Source of the DNA: Pseudomonas sp. TH31
GTDB lineage: Bacteria > Pseudomonadota > Gammaproteobacteria > Pseudomonadales > Pseudomonadaceae
Length of the DNA stretch: 64,000 nucleotides
Assembly: GCF_016650815.1 (NCBI RefSeq)
Contig: NZ_JAEKEZ010000034.1
Coordinates: forward strand, 1-64,000
Direction: 5' to 3'
Below, piece by piece: positions 1-8,487 of the stretch (its first letter is position 1; each line of letters begins with the position of its first letter). The notes below the pieces were generated by a model. That model was not told the origin of the DNA, ran no database searches, and saw only the letters and a list, made by a program, of their open reading frames with translations. Position numbers and translations under genes: made by a program.

Positions 1-120
1 TTCGATGCCCTGGCGCAGCGCTGCGACTTCATTACGGTGCGCCGAGCGATCCTCGCCCATGCGCCAAGTGCCCTGGCCAATGACCGGTACGTTGACGCCA
101 GCCAGTTCAAGGGTCCGCAT
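1..120 (-). CDS. Aldo/keto reductase, N-terminal part (runs off window)
   Basis: Only the first 40 codons are inside the window; the gene reads leftward out of it. The start ATG is at 120 on the minus strand. The visible protein begins MRTLELAGVNVPVIGQGTWR and continues MGEDRSAHRNEVAALRQGIE, which matches the first beta strand and the G-x-G-T-W-x-M-G loop of aldo/keto reductases of the YeaE/methylglyoxal-reductase type. These are soluble NADPH-dependent carbonyl reductases with a TIM-barrel fold. The catalytic Asp-Tyr-Lys-His residues lie outside the window, so activity and substrate cannot be judged. The next gene on the same strand (galM) lies about 185 bases upstream, across a palindromic repeat, so the two are probably separate transcripts. 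Confidence 0.8.
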   Translation of the reverse strand, partial: MRTLELAGVNVPVIGQGTWRMGEDRSAHRNEVAALRQGIE

Positions 121-195
121 GAAAAACCTCCTTTCTTAAACGCGATCGATACTCCAGTGGGCAGCAGAATAGCTCAGGGGTTCCTTGGGTTGATG

Positions 196-287
196 CCTGT
201 AGGCTGAGCTTGCTCGCGATGGGGGCTGACATTCAACATTGAAGTTGGCTGACACGGCCTCATCGCGAGCAGGCTCGCTCCCACAGG
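196..287. repeat. Palindromic repeat pair, family B (aggctcgctcccacagg type)
   Basis: Two facing copies of a short repeat (cctgtaggctgagcttgctc on the left, gagcaggctcgctcccacag on the right) form an imperfect inverted repeat. The same unit recurs at 3781, 6066, 7063 and 9378. It matches the intergenic REP class of fluorescent pseudomonads, and here separates the aldo/keto reductase gene from galM. Confidence 0.85.
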
Positions 288-305
288 GGATTTGCGCCAA
301 GCGGG

Positions 306-1453
306 TTATTTGGCGGAGAACTTGATCAGCGTGCTCTGGGTATACGTCTTGCCTGGATCCAACCGCGTACTCGGGAAATTCGACTGATTCGGCGAGTCTG
401 GATAATGCTGGGTCTCCAGGGTGAACGCGCCCCAATGCGGATAAACCTTGCCAGCCTTGCCCTTGACCGTGCCGTCAAGGAAGTTGCTGGTGTAGAACTG
501 CAGGCCCGGTTCGGTGGTGTAGAGCTGCAAGCGGCGGCCGGAGGCCGGGTCGAGCACATCGGCAGCGAGTTGCCCTATGTCACCCTCGGCATCCAGGACC
601 CAGTTGAAATCAAAACCACCGTGTTTTGGCTCGGCAAACTTCAACTGCGGATGATCAGCCTTGATGTTTTGGCCGATGGCCGTCGGTTGAGTGAAGTCCA
701 TGGGCGTGCCGCTGACCGCCAGCAGTTCGCCGGTGGGGATCAGTTTGGCATTGACCGGGGTGTAATGGTCGGCGTGCAACGTGACGAGTTGTTTGAGCAC
801 ATTGCCATTGCCAGCGCCGGCCAGGTTGAAATAACTGTGGTTGGTCAGGTTCAGCACGGTGGGTTTGTCGGTGCTGGCCTTGTACTCGATGCGCAGTTCG
901 TTCTTCTCGGTGAGGCTGTAAGTCACCTCGGTTTTCATGTTCCCGGGAAGCCCATTTCACCGTCCTTCGACAGGTACGTCAGGGTGACGCCCACTGAGTC
1001 ATCGGTTTTGCTCGGTTCAGCTTTCCACACGTGTTTGTCGAAACCCTGGGGGCCTCCGTGCAAGGCGTTCGGGCCGTCATTTTTCGGCACTTGATAGTGT
1101 TTACCGTCCAGATCAAAAGCACCATTGGCCAGGCGATTGCCGTAGCGGCCGATGGTCGCGCCAAAATACGCGGTGCCGGCCTGATAACCCTGGACGTTAT
1201 CGAAACCCAGGACGATGTCTTCGGCGTTGCCGTCTTTGTCCGGCACTTTCAGCGATTGCAACGTGGCACCATAGGTAATGACCGTGGCTTGCAGACCATG
1301 GCTGTTGCGCAAGATGTATTGCTCGACAGGTGTGCCGTCATTGGTCTTGCCGAAAGCTTTGTGCTCGCTGGACAGGCCGGCGGCGTAGGCGGGTAGGGTG
1401 GCGATCATCAGGGACAGTCCAAGGGCGCAAAGCAGAAAGCGGGGTTGAAGCAT
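306..1453 (-). pseudogene. galM: Secreted aldose 1-epimerase (mutarotase), split by a frameshift
   Basis: Aldose 1-epimerase interconverts alpha and beta anomers of sugars. The first part (935-1453) starts MLQPRFLLCALGLSLMIATL and carries a signal peptide cleaved near AYAAG, so the protein should be periplasmic. It continues through the family motifs ITYGATLQSL, GRYGNRLANG and NALHGG. The second part (306-938) carries FNLAG, the NHSYFN motif and the C-terminal ETQHYPDSPNQ region. The two parts together make one full-length mutarotase (about 380 residues). The first frame ends at GEMGFPGT while the second begins MKTEV; homologues read GFPGN followed by MKTEV without a break. One base missing at about 941-947 (plus-strand tcccggga) explains this. 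The ATGA overlap imitates translational coupling, but half an epimerase would not fold. It is either an inactivated gene or a sequence error. Confidence 0.85.
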
Positions 1454-1728
1454 GGCTGAGCATCCTTTTTTGTTGTTTTCAATGGGTATTCAAATCTGAC
1501 AGTCAGTTCTGAGGAACGGCTCACTAGTCATGCTAAATGATGTATTGATCTGGGTTTATAGCTGATAAGGCAAGTATTTCAACTGTAAAGTCTGACTAAA
1601 CTGTTGGTGCTCATGACCATAGATCGCCTGGATGCCGTCGGCACTGCACTTTTGTGAATTAACCGGCTCTATCCATGGCCAGGCTGCGGCGACTCCCGCC
1701 GCGCAGGAATGTGTTAGCCCAATCACCC

Positions 1729-2465
1729 ATGGTTCGAGCCTTACCCCACCTGAAAACCCGAATTCGCCTGCTGGCGTGTCTGTCGATGCTCCTTGCCAGC
1801 GGTTGCAGCCAGCAGCAGGGCAGTGATGTCATCAGCCAGTTCCGCGAAGGCAAACCCCAGGAATTTCTCCAGACCAGCGTTGATCGCATGGCCACGTTGT
1901 CGATGCACGACAACCTGCAAAGCCTCTATCTGTTGATGAGCAAACTCTATCTGCGTAACCCTGAAGAGCTGAAGAAATCCGGCTTCCTCGATGCCCGCAC
2001 GGCTGAAAAACAGGTGCGCATGGCCATCGAACAGCAAGAGCCATTGCCGACCCTGGGTGGTAAAAAGACCTGGTGGCGTTGAGCTATGCGATGAGTCCGG
2101 AGTTTCTGGGCGACCGGGTCGGGGCCTTCATCTATGCCATCGGCAGCATGCTGGTCACGGCCCACGGCAATCGGCTGGAGTTCTACATGACGGATGCGAT
2201 CAACCCGGTCTTCGTCAGCAACGCCGCGCGCAACATCGAGAAAGCCACCTGGATCTTGAGCCAACGGCAAAACAGGAACGGCGAACCGTTGCTGTTCTCC
2301 AACGAAATCTCGGAGGAGGGCAGCAACCTGAGTTTCGCCGTGGAATTCGGCAAGATCGTCGCGCGCCTGGACCTGCTGACCCAGATGCTGGACGAGCGTT
2401 ATCGGCGTATCGGTTTGAATTATGCGCAGAGCCTGTTGTTTTTGAATTTCTTGCCGGTGCAGTGA
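1729..2465 (+). pseudogene. Conserved lipoprotein of unknown function, split by a frameshift
   Basis: The protein begins with a lipoprotein signal (RLLACLSMLLASGC, lipid-accepting Cys after LASG), so it would be anchored in the cell envelope. I chose ATG 1729, which puts the positively charged stretch just before the hydrophobic core; an ATG at 1675 is also in frame. The first frame stops at 2082 after LGGKKTWWR. The following sequence continues in another frame (VALSYAMSPEFLGDRVGAFI and onward) to 2465. Adding one A to the aaaaa run near 2062 restores LGGKKDLVALSYAM and a single protein of about 245 residues. I recognise no domain with a known function; the C-terminal half contains two helical hydrophobic stretches. 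It is either a pseudogene or a homopolymer error. Confidence 0.7.
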
Positions 2466-2535
2466 ATCGGGTAAAGTGGCGCGGGCTTTGTATACAATTT
2501 GCCGCCGACATTGACTGGAAGGAGCCGCAGACGTC

Positions 2536-2700
2536 ATGACCGAGAACGCCACCGCCGGGGGGCTGTTTGGTGGCCTGCTGCTGGACCGCGCCGGGGTGAT
2601 TTCATTTCCGTGGGCACTGCTGGTTCTGTCGCTGATTGCCTTCGCCACGGTGTGGATCAATCGCCACAACAGCTTCAAGCCAGGACGGCGGGTGCACTGA
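2536..2700 (+). CDS. Small single-pass membrane protein, hypothetical
   Basis: A 54-residue reading frame starts at an ATG preceded by aaggag at a slightly long spacing. The protein has a short polar N-terminus, a glycine/leucine-rich patch (GGLFGGLLLDR), one clear membrane segment (SFPWALLVLSLIAFATVW) and a basic tail ending KPGRRVH, which suggests the C-terminus stays in the cytoplasm. It follows the lipoprotein gene by 70 bases on the same strand and may be co-transcribed. A palindromic repeat follows the stop codon. No function is evident. Confidence 0.55.
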   Translation: MTENATAGGLFGGLLLDRAGVISFPWALLVLSLIAFATVWINRHNSFKPGRRVH

Positions 2701-2713
2701 CAACCCCATTTCT

Positions 2714-2796
2714 GTAGGAGCTGCCGAAGGCTGCGATCTTTTGACTTTGTTTTTCAAGATCAAGATCAAAAGATCGCAGCCTGCGGCAGCTCCTAC
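2714..2796. repeat. Palindromic repeat pair, family A (ggagctgccgaaggctgcga type)
   Basis: A left copy (gtaggagctgccgaaggctg...) faces a right copy (...cgcagcctgcggcagctcct), joined by an AT-rich linker with gatcaa repeats. The whole can fold into a long hairpin, and as RNA could act as a barrier or terminator after the small membrane gene. Confidence 0.88.
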
Positions 2797-2912
2797 GGGA
2801 TTGAGGTTTTTGGGTTTGGGGCATAACGATAGACCGCATCGATATAAGTGGTTATAAGAAAAATCGCTATGCTGCGGGCCAGTTTTTTCATGCGTTTTTT
2901 GTGGGCGTGTTA

Positions 2913-3698
2913 ATGGAATTCGGTAATTTCGGGTTAGTCGTTGCAGGCTTGGTGGTTGGCTTTATCGTCGGGATGACCGGCGTGGGTGGCGGTTCGCTGA
3001 TGACGCCGATCCTCTTGTGGTTCGGCGTCAACCCGGCCACCGCGGTAGGCACGGACTTGCTGTACGCGGCCATCACCAAATCCAGCGGCGTGCTGGTGCA
3101 CCGCAAGAACAGGAACATCGATTGGGCGATCACCGGTTGGCTGACCCTCGGCAGTGTGCCGGCGGTGGCCATGACCTTGTGGTTTCTGAGCAGCCTGCAC
3201 ACCGCGCCCGAGGCGATGAACGCCATCATCAAGCAAGCCCTGGGCTTGGTGCTGTTTGCCACGGCCCTGGCGATTTTCTTCAAGAAACGCCTGCTCGACT
3301 TCGCCCACAAACGTGCCGGTGGCAACTACAACCCCAGCGGCACGCGCCTGAACGTGCTGACGGTCATCACTGGCCTGATCCTCGGAACCATGGTCGCCCT
3401 GACCTCCATCGGTGCCGGCGCCTTGGGCACCGTGGCGCTGTTCATCCTTTATCCGCTGCTGCCAACCCGCCGCCTGGTCGGCACAGAAATCGCCCACGCC
3501 GTGCCATTGACCCTGGTTGCCGGCCTTGGCCATGCGAGCATGGGCAATATGGATTGGCACGTACTCGGCTTCCTGCTGATGGGTTCGCTGCCGGGGATCT
3601 GGCTGGGCAGCCACCTGACCGGCCGCATCTCCGACGAACTGCTGCGCCCGTGCCTGGCGACGATGCTGGTATTGATCGGCTATAAGCTGGCGTTTTGA
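2913..3698 (+). CDS. TauE/SafE family sulfite/anion exporter
   Basis: A predicted inner-membrane permease of 261 residues with about eight hydrophobic segments arranged as two related halves, the hallmark of the TauE/SafE (DUF81) family, whose members export sulfite, sulfoacetate or related organosulfur anions. The first half shows the conserved GMTGVGGGSLMTPIL glycine-rich loop and the second half the matching LTSIGAGALGTVALFILYPL loop. ATG 2913 (MEFGNFGLVVAG) is chosen because it directly opens the first membrane segment; a GTG at 2901 would add only four residues. The gene stands alone between repeats, so the context does not reveal the substrate. Confidence 0.85.
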   Translation: MEFGNFGLVVAGLVVGFIVGMTGVGGGSLMTPILLWFGVNPATAVGTDLLYAAITKSSGVLVHRKNRNIDWAITGWLTLGSVPAVAMTLWFLSSLHTAPEAMNAIIKQALGLVLFATALAIFFKKRLLDFAHKRAGGNYNPSGTRLNVLTVITGLILGTMVALTSIGAGALGTVALFILYPLLPTRRLVGTEIAHAVPLTLVAGLGHASMGNMDWHVLGFLLMGSLPGIWLGSHLTGRISDELLRPCLATMLVLIGYKLAF

Positions 3699-3780
3699 TC
3701 TCCCTGAGTTAATTGGTCCAACCCTGACTGGTGGGCGCGAGCCTGGGTCCTTGCAGTCAGCTATATGCTGACTGTTAGTC

Positions 3781-3810
3781 CGCCATCGCGAGCAGGCTCG
3801 CTCCCACAAG
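3781..3810. repeat. Single palindromic repeat, family B
   Basis: A solitary copy of the unit gcgagcaggctcgctcccac lies downstream of the TauE gene, with no facing partner nearby. Confidence 0.75.
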
Positions 3811-3970
3811 TCAGGGTTGGTCAAATCTTTATCGACAGCCCACTTCGCTCAGCCACTTGCAAACAAACCCCTTCTTGCACCCCATAGGTGCTACGGTGCA
3901 AAGCGACCCTTTCATTCGTCAGCGGATGACCTGTCGACATTTCCCGTGATCGACAACGAAGAGGCGATAC

Positions 3971-4042
3971 ATGCACGCGTTAATCGACGCCTCTGAGCAT
4001 CAACTCCACACCGCCGGGTTTTGCCTCGACGCGTTGTCATGA
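3971..4042 (+). CDS. Possible 23-codon leader peptide upstream of bphO
   Basis: A short frame (MHALIDASEHQLHTAGFCLD, then ALS) starts at an ATG preceded by gaagaggcg at a good distance. It ends in the TGA of an ATGA whose ATG (4039) is the likely start of bphO. The bphO start has no ribosome binding site of its own, so translation of this leader may deliver ribosomes to bphO. It could also be chance. No homologous peptide is recognised. Confidence 0.4.
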   Translation: MHALIDASEHQLHTAGFCLDALS

Positions 4043-4638
4043 CCTCCCCGCCAAAAAGCCTGCCGCTGATTCTCAGCGAGCTGCGCATCGCCACCACCCA
4101 GCAGCACCAGTTGTTGGAAAAACGCATTCCGTTCTATACGGCCGATCAAACCCTCTATACCCGACTGATCGAAGCCTATTACGGTTTCTATCGGCCACTG
4201 GAAAGCCTGCTGTTCCAACTGGCAATGACCATTCCTGATCTGGACTGGCTGATTCGCAGCAAAACGCCCTCCCTGGAAGCCGACCTGAATGCGTTGGGTC
4301 TGGATGCGGATGAGATTGTGGCGATTCCCCAGTGCCGGTTTTCCCTGGAAATCACCACGGTTGCTGACGTGCTGGGCGTCTTGTATGTCCTGGAGGGCGC
4401 AACCCTGGGCGGACAATCCTTGCGCAACGGGTTGTACTCGCGCCTGGGGATTGATGAACACCGGGGTGGGCGGTTTTTCGCGGTGTATGGCACATCGACC
4501 TTGATGATGTGGCGAGGTTTTCTGGGCTGCCTGTATGAAGTGCGTGACCCTGGCGAACGTGCGCAATCGGTGGTGGCGGCCGAGGCGACCTTCAAGGCGT
4601 TCGAGGACTGGCTTGAGTACTGCGAGGTGTTGCAATGA
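4039..4638 (+). CDS. bphO: Heme oxygenase (biliverdin-producing), phytochrome-associated
   Basis: The 199-residue protein opens heme and releases biliverdin, iron and CO in the cytoplasm. Near the N-terminus the pattern TTQQHQLLEKR holds the expected proximal heme-ligand histidine (His23). The central motif YVLEGATLGGQSL is the glycine-rich distal helix of bacterial BphO/PigA-type enzymes. The length is normal for the family. In pseudomonads bphO typically sits directly upstream of the bacteriophytochrome kinase bphP and supplies its chromophore. Here the stop codon overlaps the start of a bphP remnant (ATGA, 4635-4638). With the photoreceptor gone, the enzyme may now serve only heme-iron release, or be idle. 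No ribosome binding site precedes ATG 4039, which overlaps the stop of a short upstream frame. Confidence 0.85.
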   Translation: MTSPPKSLPLILSELRIATTQQHQLLEKRIPFYTADQTLYTRLIEAYYGFYRPLESLLFQLAMTIPDLDWLIRSKTPSLEADLNALGLDADEIVAIPQCRFSLEITTVADVLGVLYVLEGATLGGQSLRNGLYSRLGIDEHRGGRFFAVYGTSTLMMWRGFLGCLYEVRDPGERAQSVVAAEATFKAFEDWLEYCEVLQ

Positions 4639-4799
4639 GCCACCTGAGCGCGGAGCAACTCGATGCCGCGCTCGCCCAATGCGCCAGTGAGGCGATCTGC
4701 ATTCCGGGGTCGATCCGGCCCCATGGCGTGCTGCTGACGCTGAGTGAACCTGAGTTGATCATCGGCAAGCGCCTCACCACCGATAGTTCTCGGTGTTGA
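4635..4799 (+). pseudogene. bphP: Bacteriophytochrome, N-terminal remnant only
   Basis: The 54-codon frame starts inside the bphO stop codon, as in intact bphOP operons. It reads through the hallmark N-terminal segment of bacteriophytochromes: a Cys at position 16 (AQCASEA, the biliverdin-attachment Cys) followed by IPGSIRPHGVLLTLSEPEL. After about residue 42 the similarity ends and a stop follows. The rest of the PAS domain and the whole GAF, PHY and histidine-kinase domains are missing; the next gene, a GNAT on the other strand, ends one base later. The loss is hundreds of codons, so this is a genuine deletion and not a frameshift. No light-sensing protein can be made from it. Confidence 0.85.
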
Positions 4800-5267
4800 T
4801 CAAGGTGCAGTGCTGCGCTTCATCACCGTGACCAGGCCGTTGTCGTCCACGTCTTCGATTTCTTCCCAGCCTAACCTGGCGTATAGCGCCTGAGCGTTGG
4901 GGGTGCACAGATAGAGCTCCGGCACACCGACCTGCGCGGCTTCCTCAACAATGCGTGTCACCAGTTGCGAGGCAATTCCTCGGCCACGGTGTTCGGGCTT
5001 GACGTAGACCCCGGCCAGCCAAGGCGTCAACTGCGGGCGGGCGTCCAGATCGTGGGCCAGCAGCAAGGCGCCGCCAAGCAATTGCGAGTCTTCGATGGCC
5101 ACCACCACCGTCGGCACCGAACCTCTGCCGCAACTGTCGCGCATGCGTTCGGTTTGTGCCTCAAGGGTGTTGCCGGGTTTGTAATGGCCCCACTCGTTGA
5201 AATTGAGTTCGGCGAATTCGGCGATCAGGGCCGGGTGATCGCAGAGATAGTCGAGATGAATGGCCAA
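4800..5267 (-). CDS. GNAT family N-acetyltransferase
   Basis: A 155-residue cytoplasmic acetyltransferase. The GNAT fold is marked by the acetyl-CoA-binding motif A, VYVKPEHRGRGIASQLV (R/Q-x-x-G-x-G/A as HRGRGIA), followed by the helix RIVEEAAQVGVPELYL and the C-terminal ALYARLGWEE (motif B with the conserved Tyr). The length is typical of a single-domain GNAT. The substrate is unknown; the family acetylates amines of small molecules or proteins. Its stop codon abuts the end of the bphP remnant, so the deletion that removed bphP ended at or very near this gene. Confidence 0.85.
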   Translation of the reverse strand: MAIHLDYLCDHPALIAEFAELNFNEWGHYKPGNTLEAQTERMRDSCGRGSVPTVVVAIEDSQLLGGALLLAHDLDARPQLTPWLAGVYVKPEHRGRGIASQLVTRIVEEAAQVGVPELYLCTPNAQALYARLGWEEIEDVDDNGLVTVMKRSTAP

Positions 5268-5494
5268 CTGAAACTCCTTTTCCGGGTGCCGGCGATTCGT
5301 TCGCAGGCCTGGAACTCCACCATAAAGCGCACATAAACCGTAATCAATCGCTGCTCACAATCCTTCACCGTCTGTTGCGCAATGCCGGCCCTGACCTAAG
5401 CTTTGGTCAACGCGAAACATATTCGTGGATCGTCACCCGGAACGATCGCCGCGATGCGCAATCATTAGAGCGTGGATATCAAAAGGAGATGCGC

Positions 5495-6058
5495 ATGCTC
5501 ATCAGGTCATTGACCCTGGCTACTCTGCTGGCATTCGCCGGCCCCCTGTTCGCCGCCGACAGCGACTCACCCCTGGCTGCGGATGTGGGCAGGGCCCGAC
5601 CGCTGATCGTAATCGCGCCCAGTACCGTCGATCCGGTCTGGGTGAGCCTGAAAAAGTCGCTGGAGGATCCGGCCAACAAACAGGGGATCGCCCAACGCAA
5701 CATCAAGGTCTACAGCGTGTTGAACATGTTCGGTCAGCTTGACGGCAAGGATCTCGGCCAGCAGGACACCATGGCGCTCATCCGCTCGCTGAAACTCGGT
5801 GCCGGGGCGTTGCCCAAAGTCATCCTGGTGGGCAAGGATGGCGAGACGAAGCTTGAGAGTTCGGGGGAAGAATCGAAGTCAGTCGACTTGAAGAAAATCT
5901 TCGACACCATCGACGCCCTGCCGGCGGCCGAGAAAGAGCTTGCACCGCCGACCCCGCCGCCAGTAGCCGCCGAACCGGCCACCACAAAAGGGGCCAAGGG
6001 CAGCAAACCGGGTAAACCGGCCAAGCCTGCCAAACCGGTTGAACAGCCGGATGATTGA
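5495..6058 (+). CDS. Exported DUF4174-like protein with proline/lysine-rich tail
   Basis: The start at ATG 5495 is preceded by aaaaggag with six-base spacing; another ATG at 5489 is too close to the ribosome binding site. Residues 1-20 (MLIRSLTLATLLAFAGPLFA) form a signal peptide, so the protein is periplasmic. The middle (RPLIVIAPSTVDPVWVSLKK ... KVILVGKDGETKLESSG) follows the thioredoxin-like DUF4174 pattern: a beta strand with IAPS, then GALPKVILVGKDG near the C-terminus. I see no CxxC, so it is not a redox thioredoxin. The tail (about residues 150-187) is low complexity, rich in Pro, Lys and Ala (GKPAKPAKPV). The function is unknown. A palindromic repeat follows. Confidence 0.75.
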   Translation: MLIRSLTLATLLAFAGPLFAADSDSPLAADVGRARPLIVIAPSTVDPVWVSLKKSLEDPANKQGIAQRNIKVYSVLNMFGQLDGKDLGQQDTMALIRSLKLGAGALPKVILVGKDGETKLESSGEESKSVDLKKIFDTIDALPAAEKELAPPTPPPVAAEPATTKGAKGSKPGKPAKPAKPVEQPDD

Positions 6059-6065
6059 TTAATCA

Positions 6066-6159
6066 CCTGTAGGAGCGAAGCTTGCTCGCGATAGCGTCGG
6101 CATATCCGGGATTCATGTGACTGATAGAGCGCTTTCGCGAGCAGGCTCGCGCCCACAGG
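6066..6159. repeat. Palindromic repeat pair, family B
   Basis: Facing copies (cctgtaggagcgaagcttgc ... gcaggctcgcgcccacagg) lie between the DUF4174 gene and the convergent SDR gene. The hairpin could separate the two transcripts. Confidence 0.85.
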
Positions 6160-6175
6160 TTTTGTGATAATCCGC

Positions 6176-6970
6176 TCAGGCGATGGTGTCCACGACACCG
6201 CCATCTACCCGCAGCGCTGCACCGGTGGTGGCCGACGCCTGAGGTGACACCACATAAACCACCATATTCGCCACTTCCTCCATGCTCGCCGCCCGCTGGA
6301 TGATCGACGTCGGACGGTTTGCCATGACAAAGTCTGCTGCAACCTTTTCAATCGGCTCTGCGGACTTTTGCTGCTGGTCCTTAAGCATGTCCTGCAAGCC
6401 CTCGGACAACGTCGGCCCCGGCAGAACCGAATTTACCGTTACCCCGGTGCCCGCCATGCGCTTGGCCAAACCACGGGAGATCGACAGGTTCGACGTCTTG
6501 GTGAACCCGTAATGAATCATGTCCGCCGGAATATTCAGCGCTGACTCGGACGAAATAAACACCACCCGGCCCCAGCCGTTCCTGGCCATGTCCTGGAGAT
6601 AAGCACGGGACAGCCGCACGCCGGACATCACATTCACTTCGAAGAACTTCTCCCAGACCTCATCGTCAGTCTCGAAGAAATCCTGCGGGCCATAGATCCC
6701 GACGTTATTTACCAGAATGTCCACGCGGGGCAGGGCCGCGACCATCGCGTTGCAACCCTCGGCGGTGCCGACATCGGCGGCAATGCCACGCACGCTGGCT
6801 GACGGGAGGAGGTGCTTGAGCTGGGTGACGGCGGCGTCTACGGCGTCTTGCTTGCGGCCGTTGATCACCACCTCGGCGCCGGACTGGGCCAGGCCTCTGG
6901 CGATAGCGAAACCGATGCCTTGGGTGGAGCCGGTGATGAGGGCGGTTTTGGTGGAGAGATCGATGTTCAT
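6176..6970 (-). CDS. Short-chain dehydrogenase/reductase (SDR)
   Basis: A 264-residue NAD(P)-dependent oxidoreductase of the classical SDR type. The cofactor site is TGSTQGIGFAIA (TGxxxGIG, residues 14-21), the structural motif is NNVGIYG, and the catalytic set is the Ser in VVFISSESALN with YGFTK (Y-x-x-x-K). The C-terminal VDGGVVDTIA is the usual family end. The substrate cannot be deduced. The gene stands alone between two family B repeats. The arginine in INGRKQ after the second strand suggests a preference for NADPH (inference). Confidence 0.9.
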   Translation of the reverse strand: MNIDLSTKTALITGSTQGIGFAIARGLAQSGAEVVINGRKQDAVDAAVTQLKHLLPSASVRGIAADVGTAEGCNAMVAALPRVDILVNNVGIYGPQDFFETDDEVWEKFFEVNVMSGVRLSRAYLQDMARNGWGRVVFISSESALNIPADMIHYGFTKTSNLSISRGLAKRMAGTGVTVNSVLPGPTLSEGLQDMLKDQQQKSAEPIEKVAADFVMANRPTSIIQRAASMEEVANMVVYVVSPQASATTGAALRVDGGVVDTIA

Positions 6971-7062
6971 GGAGGGATCGCTCTTGAAGGGAGGTAAGAG
7001 GGATGACTGCGCGGGTCTTAGCCTAGTTCAAGTGATCGCCAAACTTGTGTCCTGCACATAAC

Positions 7063-7157
7063 CCCTGTGGCAGCGGGCTTGCTCACGAAAGCGCTCTATC
7101 AGTCACATTGATGTTGGATGTGTCGATGCCTTCGCGAGCAAGACTCGCTCCCACAGG
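7063..7157. repeat. Palindromic repeat pair, family B
   Basis: Facing copies (cctgtggcagcgggcttgct ... gcaagactcgctcccacagg) lie between the SDR promoter region and the end of ampC. Confidence 0.85.
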
Positions 7158-7171
7158 TTATGTACTTCGGG

Positions 7172-8323
7172 TTACTCGGCCAGTGCACTCAGGATCTGGT
7201 GAGCAGCCTTGACCCGTTCCGGGATCGGGTAGTTTTTGTTGGCCAGGATCACGATGCCGATGTCTTTGGCGGGCACGAACGCCACATAAGTACCGAAGCC
7301 ACCGGTAGAACCGGTTTTGTTGATCAACACATTGCCTGGCTCAGGCTGCGGCGGGTTCAGCCATTGGACTTTATGCGCTTGCATGGCCATTGGCGTCGAG
7401 TTGCCGGCGAGCAATTTATCGAGGGTGATCGGGTAGGTGTAGCGTTCCCAGCCCAGCCCCTGAGTCATGTCGCCAACCGTGTAGTAACCGGTGTGAGTGG
7501 CGGCAATTGCCTTCTGGATTGGCGCTTCAAGCCCCGAAGGTTTCAGGTTCGCCTGAACAAAACGAATCATGTCCGTCGCACTGGTTTTTACCCCATACGC
7601 CTCCGAATCCAGCGCCCCCGGTCCGACCCGCACAGGTTTACCGTCTTTGCTATAACCCTGAGCGTAAAGCCCCATCTGATCTTGCGGCACTTTGAGGTAG
7701 GTGTGTTTCAACCCGAGTTTCGGCAGCAGCGTTTTTTCCATCACATCATCAAAAGGCTGGCCCAGGCTTTGCGCGGCCAGATAGCCGAACAGCCCGATGC
7801 TGGGGTTCGAATACAGGCGATGGGTGCCGGCGCCGTACTCCGGTTTCCACTGCTTGAAGTAGCCAAGCATTTTATCTGCGTGATCGAACGCATCAGGGAA
7901 CTGCAGCGGCAAACCGCCGGCGGTGTAGGTGCCCAGTTGCAACACGCTGACGTTATCGAGCGCACTGCCGCGCAACGCCGGTAACACCTGGCTGGCCTTG
8001 TCGCTAAAGGACAGTTTGCCGGTGGCCTGGGCGTAGCCGCCGACAGTGGCGGTGAAGGTTTTGCTTACCGAGCCGATTTCGAACAGGGTGTTTTCGGTGA
8101 CCGCTTGGGCGTTTTCTTTGTTGGCAACGCCGTAGTTAAAGTAATGCGGCTTGCCATCGACGGTCACAGCCACCGCCAGGCCTGGAACGCCTTGGGTTTG
8201 CATGATCGGGCGAATGGCAGCGTCGACCGCACTTTGAATCTGCTGGTCTGTCTGGCCCTGTGCCAGGCACGGGCCGGCGCTGAGTAAGGCCGCGCAAGCC
8301 CCGAAAATAGAGAGTCTGGTCAT
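7172..8323 (-). CDS. ampC: Class C beta-lactamase (chromosomal AmpC cephalosporinase)
   Basis: A periplasmic serine beta-lactamase of 383 residues with all class C motifs: the nucleophile Ser85 in SVSK (85-88), Y171-S-N173, and K336-T-G338. The signal peptide (MTRLSIFGACAALLSAGPCL, then AQG) ends near residue 22. ATG 8323 is chosen because gaagga sits ten bases upstream; an ATG at 8341 would add six residues. In Pseudomonas, ampC is normally silent until muropeptides from cell-wall recycling activate AmpR, whose gene lies divergently 165 bases away as expected. In this sequence ampR carries a frameshift; if real, inducible expression would be lost and only basal AmpC made. A candidate AmpR box lies between the genes. 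Confidence 0.93.
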   Translation of the reverse strand: MTRLSIFGACAALLSAGPCLAQGQTDQQIQSAVDAAIRPIMQTQGVPGLAVAVTVDGKPHYFNYGVANKENAQAVTENTLFEIGSVSKTFTATVGGYAQATGKLSFSDKASQVLPALRGSALDNVSVLQLGTYTAGGLPLQFPDAFDHADKMLGYFKQWKPEYGAGTHRLYSNPSIGLFGYLAAQSLGQPFDDVMEKTLLPKLGLKHTYLKVPQDQMGLYAQGYSKDGKPVRVGPGALDSEAYGVKTSATDMIRFVQANLKPSGLEAPIQKAIAATHTGYYTVGDMTQGLGWERYTYPITLDKLLAGNSTPMAMQAHKVQWLNPPQPEPGNVLINKTGSTGGFGTYVAFVPAKDIGIVILANKNYPIPERVKAAHQILSALAE

Positions 8324-8412
8324 GGTGATTGTGTCCTTCATTGGTTCTATTCCATGCGAATTGGTTCGGCTAAGCGGTAGACTGCCCGCCACCGACCGGT
8401 GAACGGCGCGGC

Positions 8413-8430
8413 AAATTTAGGCAGTCTGCC
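8413..8430. promoter_or_regulatory. Candidate AmpR operator in the ampC-ampR intergenic region
   Basis: On the minus (ampC) strand this reads ggcagactgcctaaattt, close to the known AmpR target core (CTGCTGCTAAATTT in enterobacteria). It lies about 90 bases upstream of the ampC start and 58 bases upstream of ampR, the usual place for a shared LysR-type operator. The motif comparison is from memory. Confidence 0.55.
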
Positions 8431-8487
8431 GCTGATCGACAACCGATGAAATTTCGCACGAGCCATTAGAAAAATTTTGGAGTGGCC

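Noticed and set aside
935..1453. Two coupled genes instead of a split galM
   Set aside because: The ATGA overlap looks like coupling, but each part is half of a mutarotase domain and homologues read straight across, so one frame with a lost base is the better explanation.
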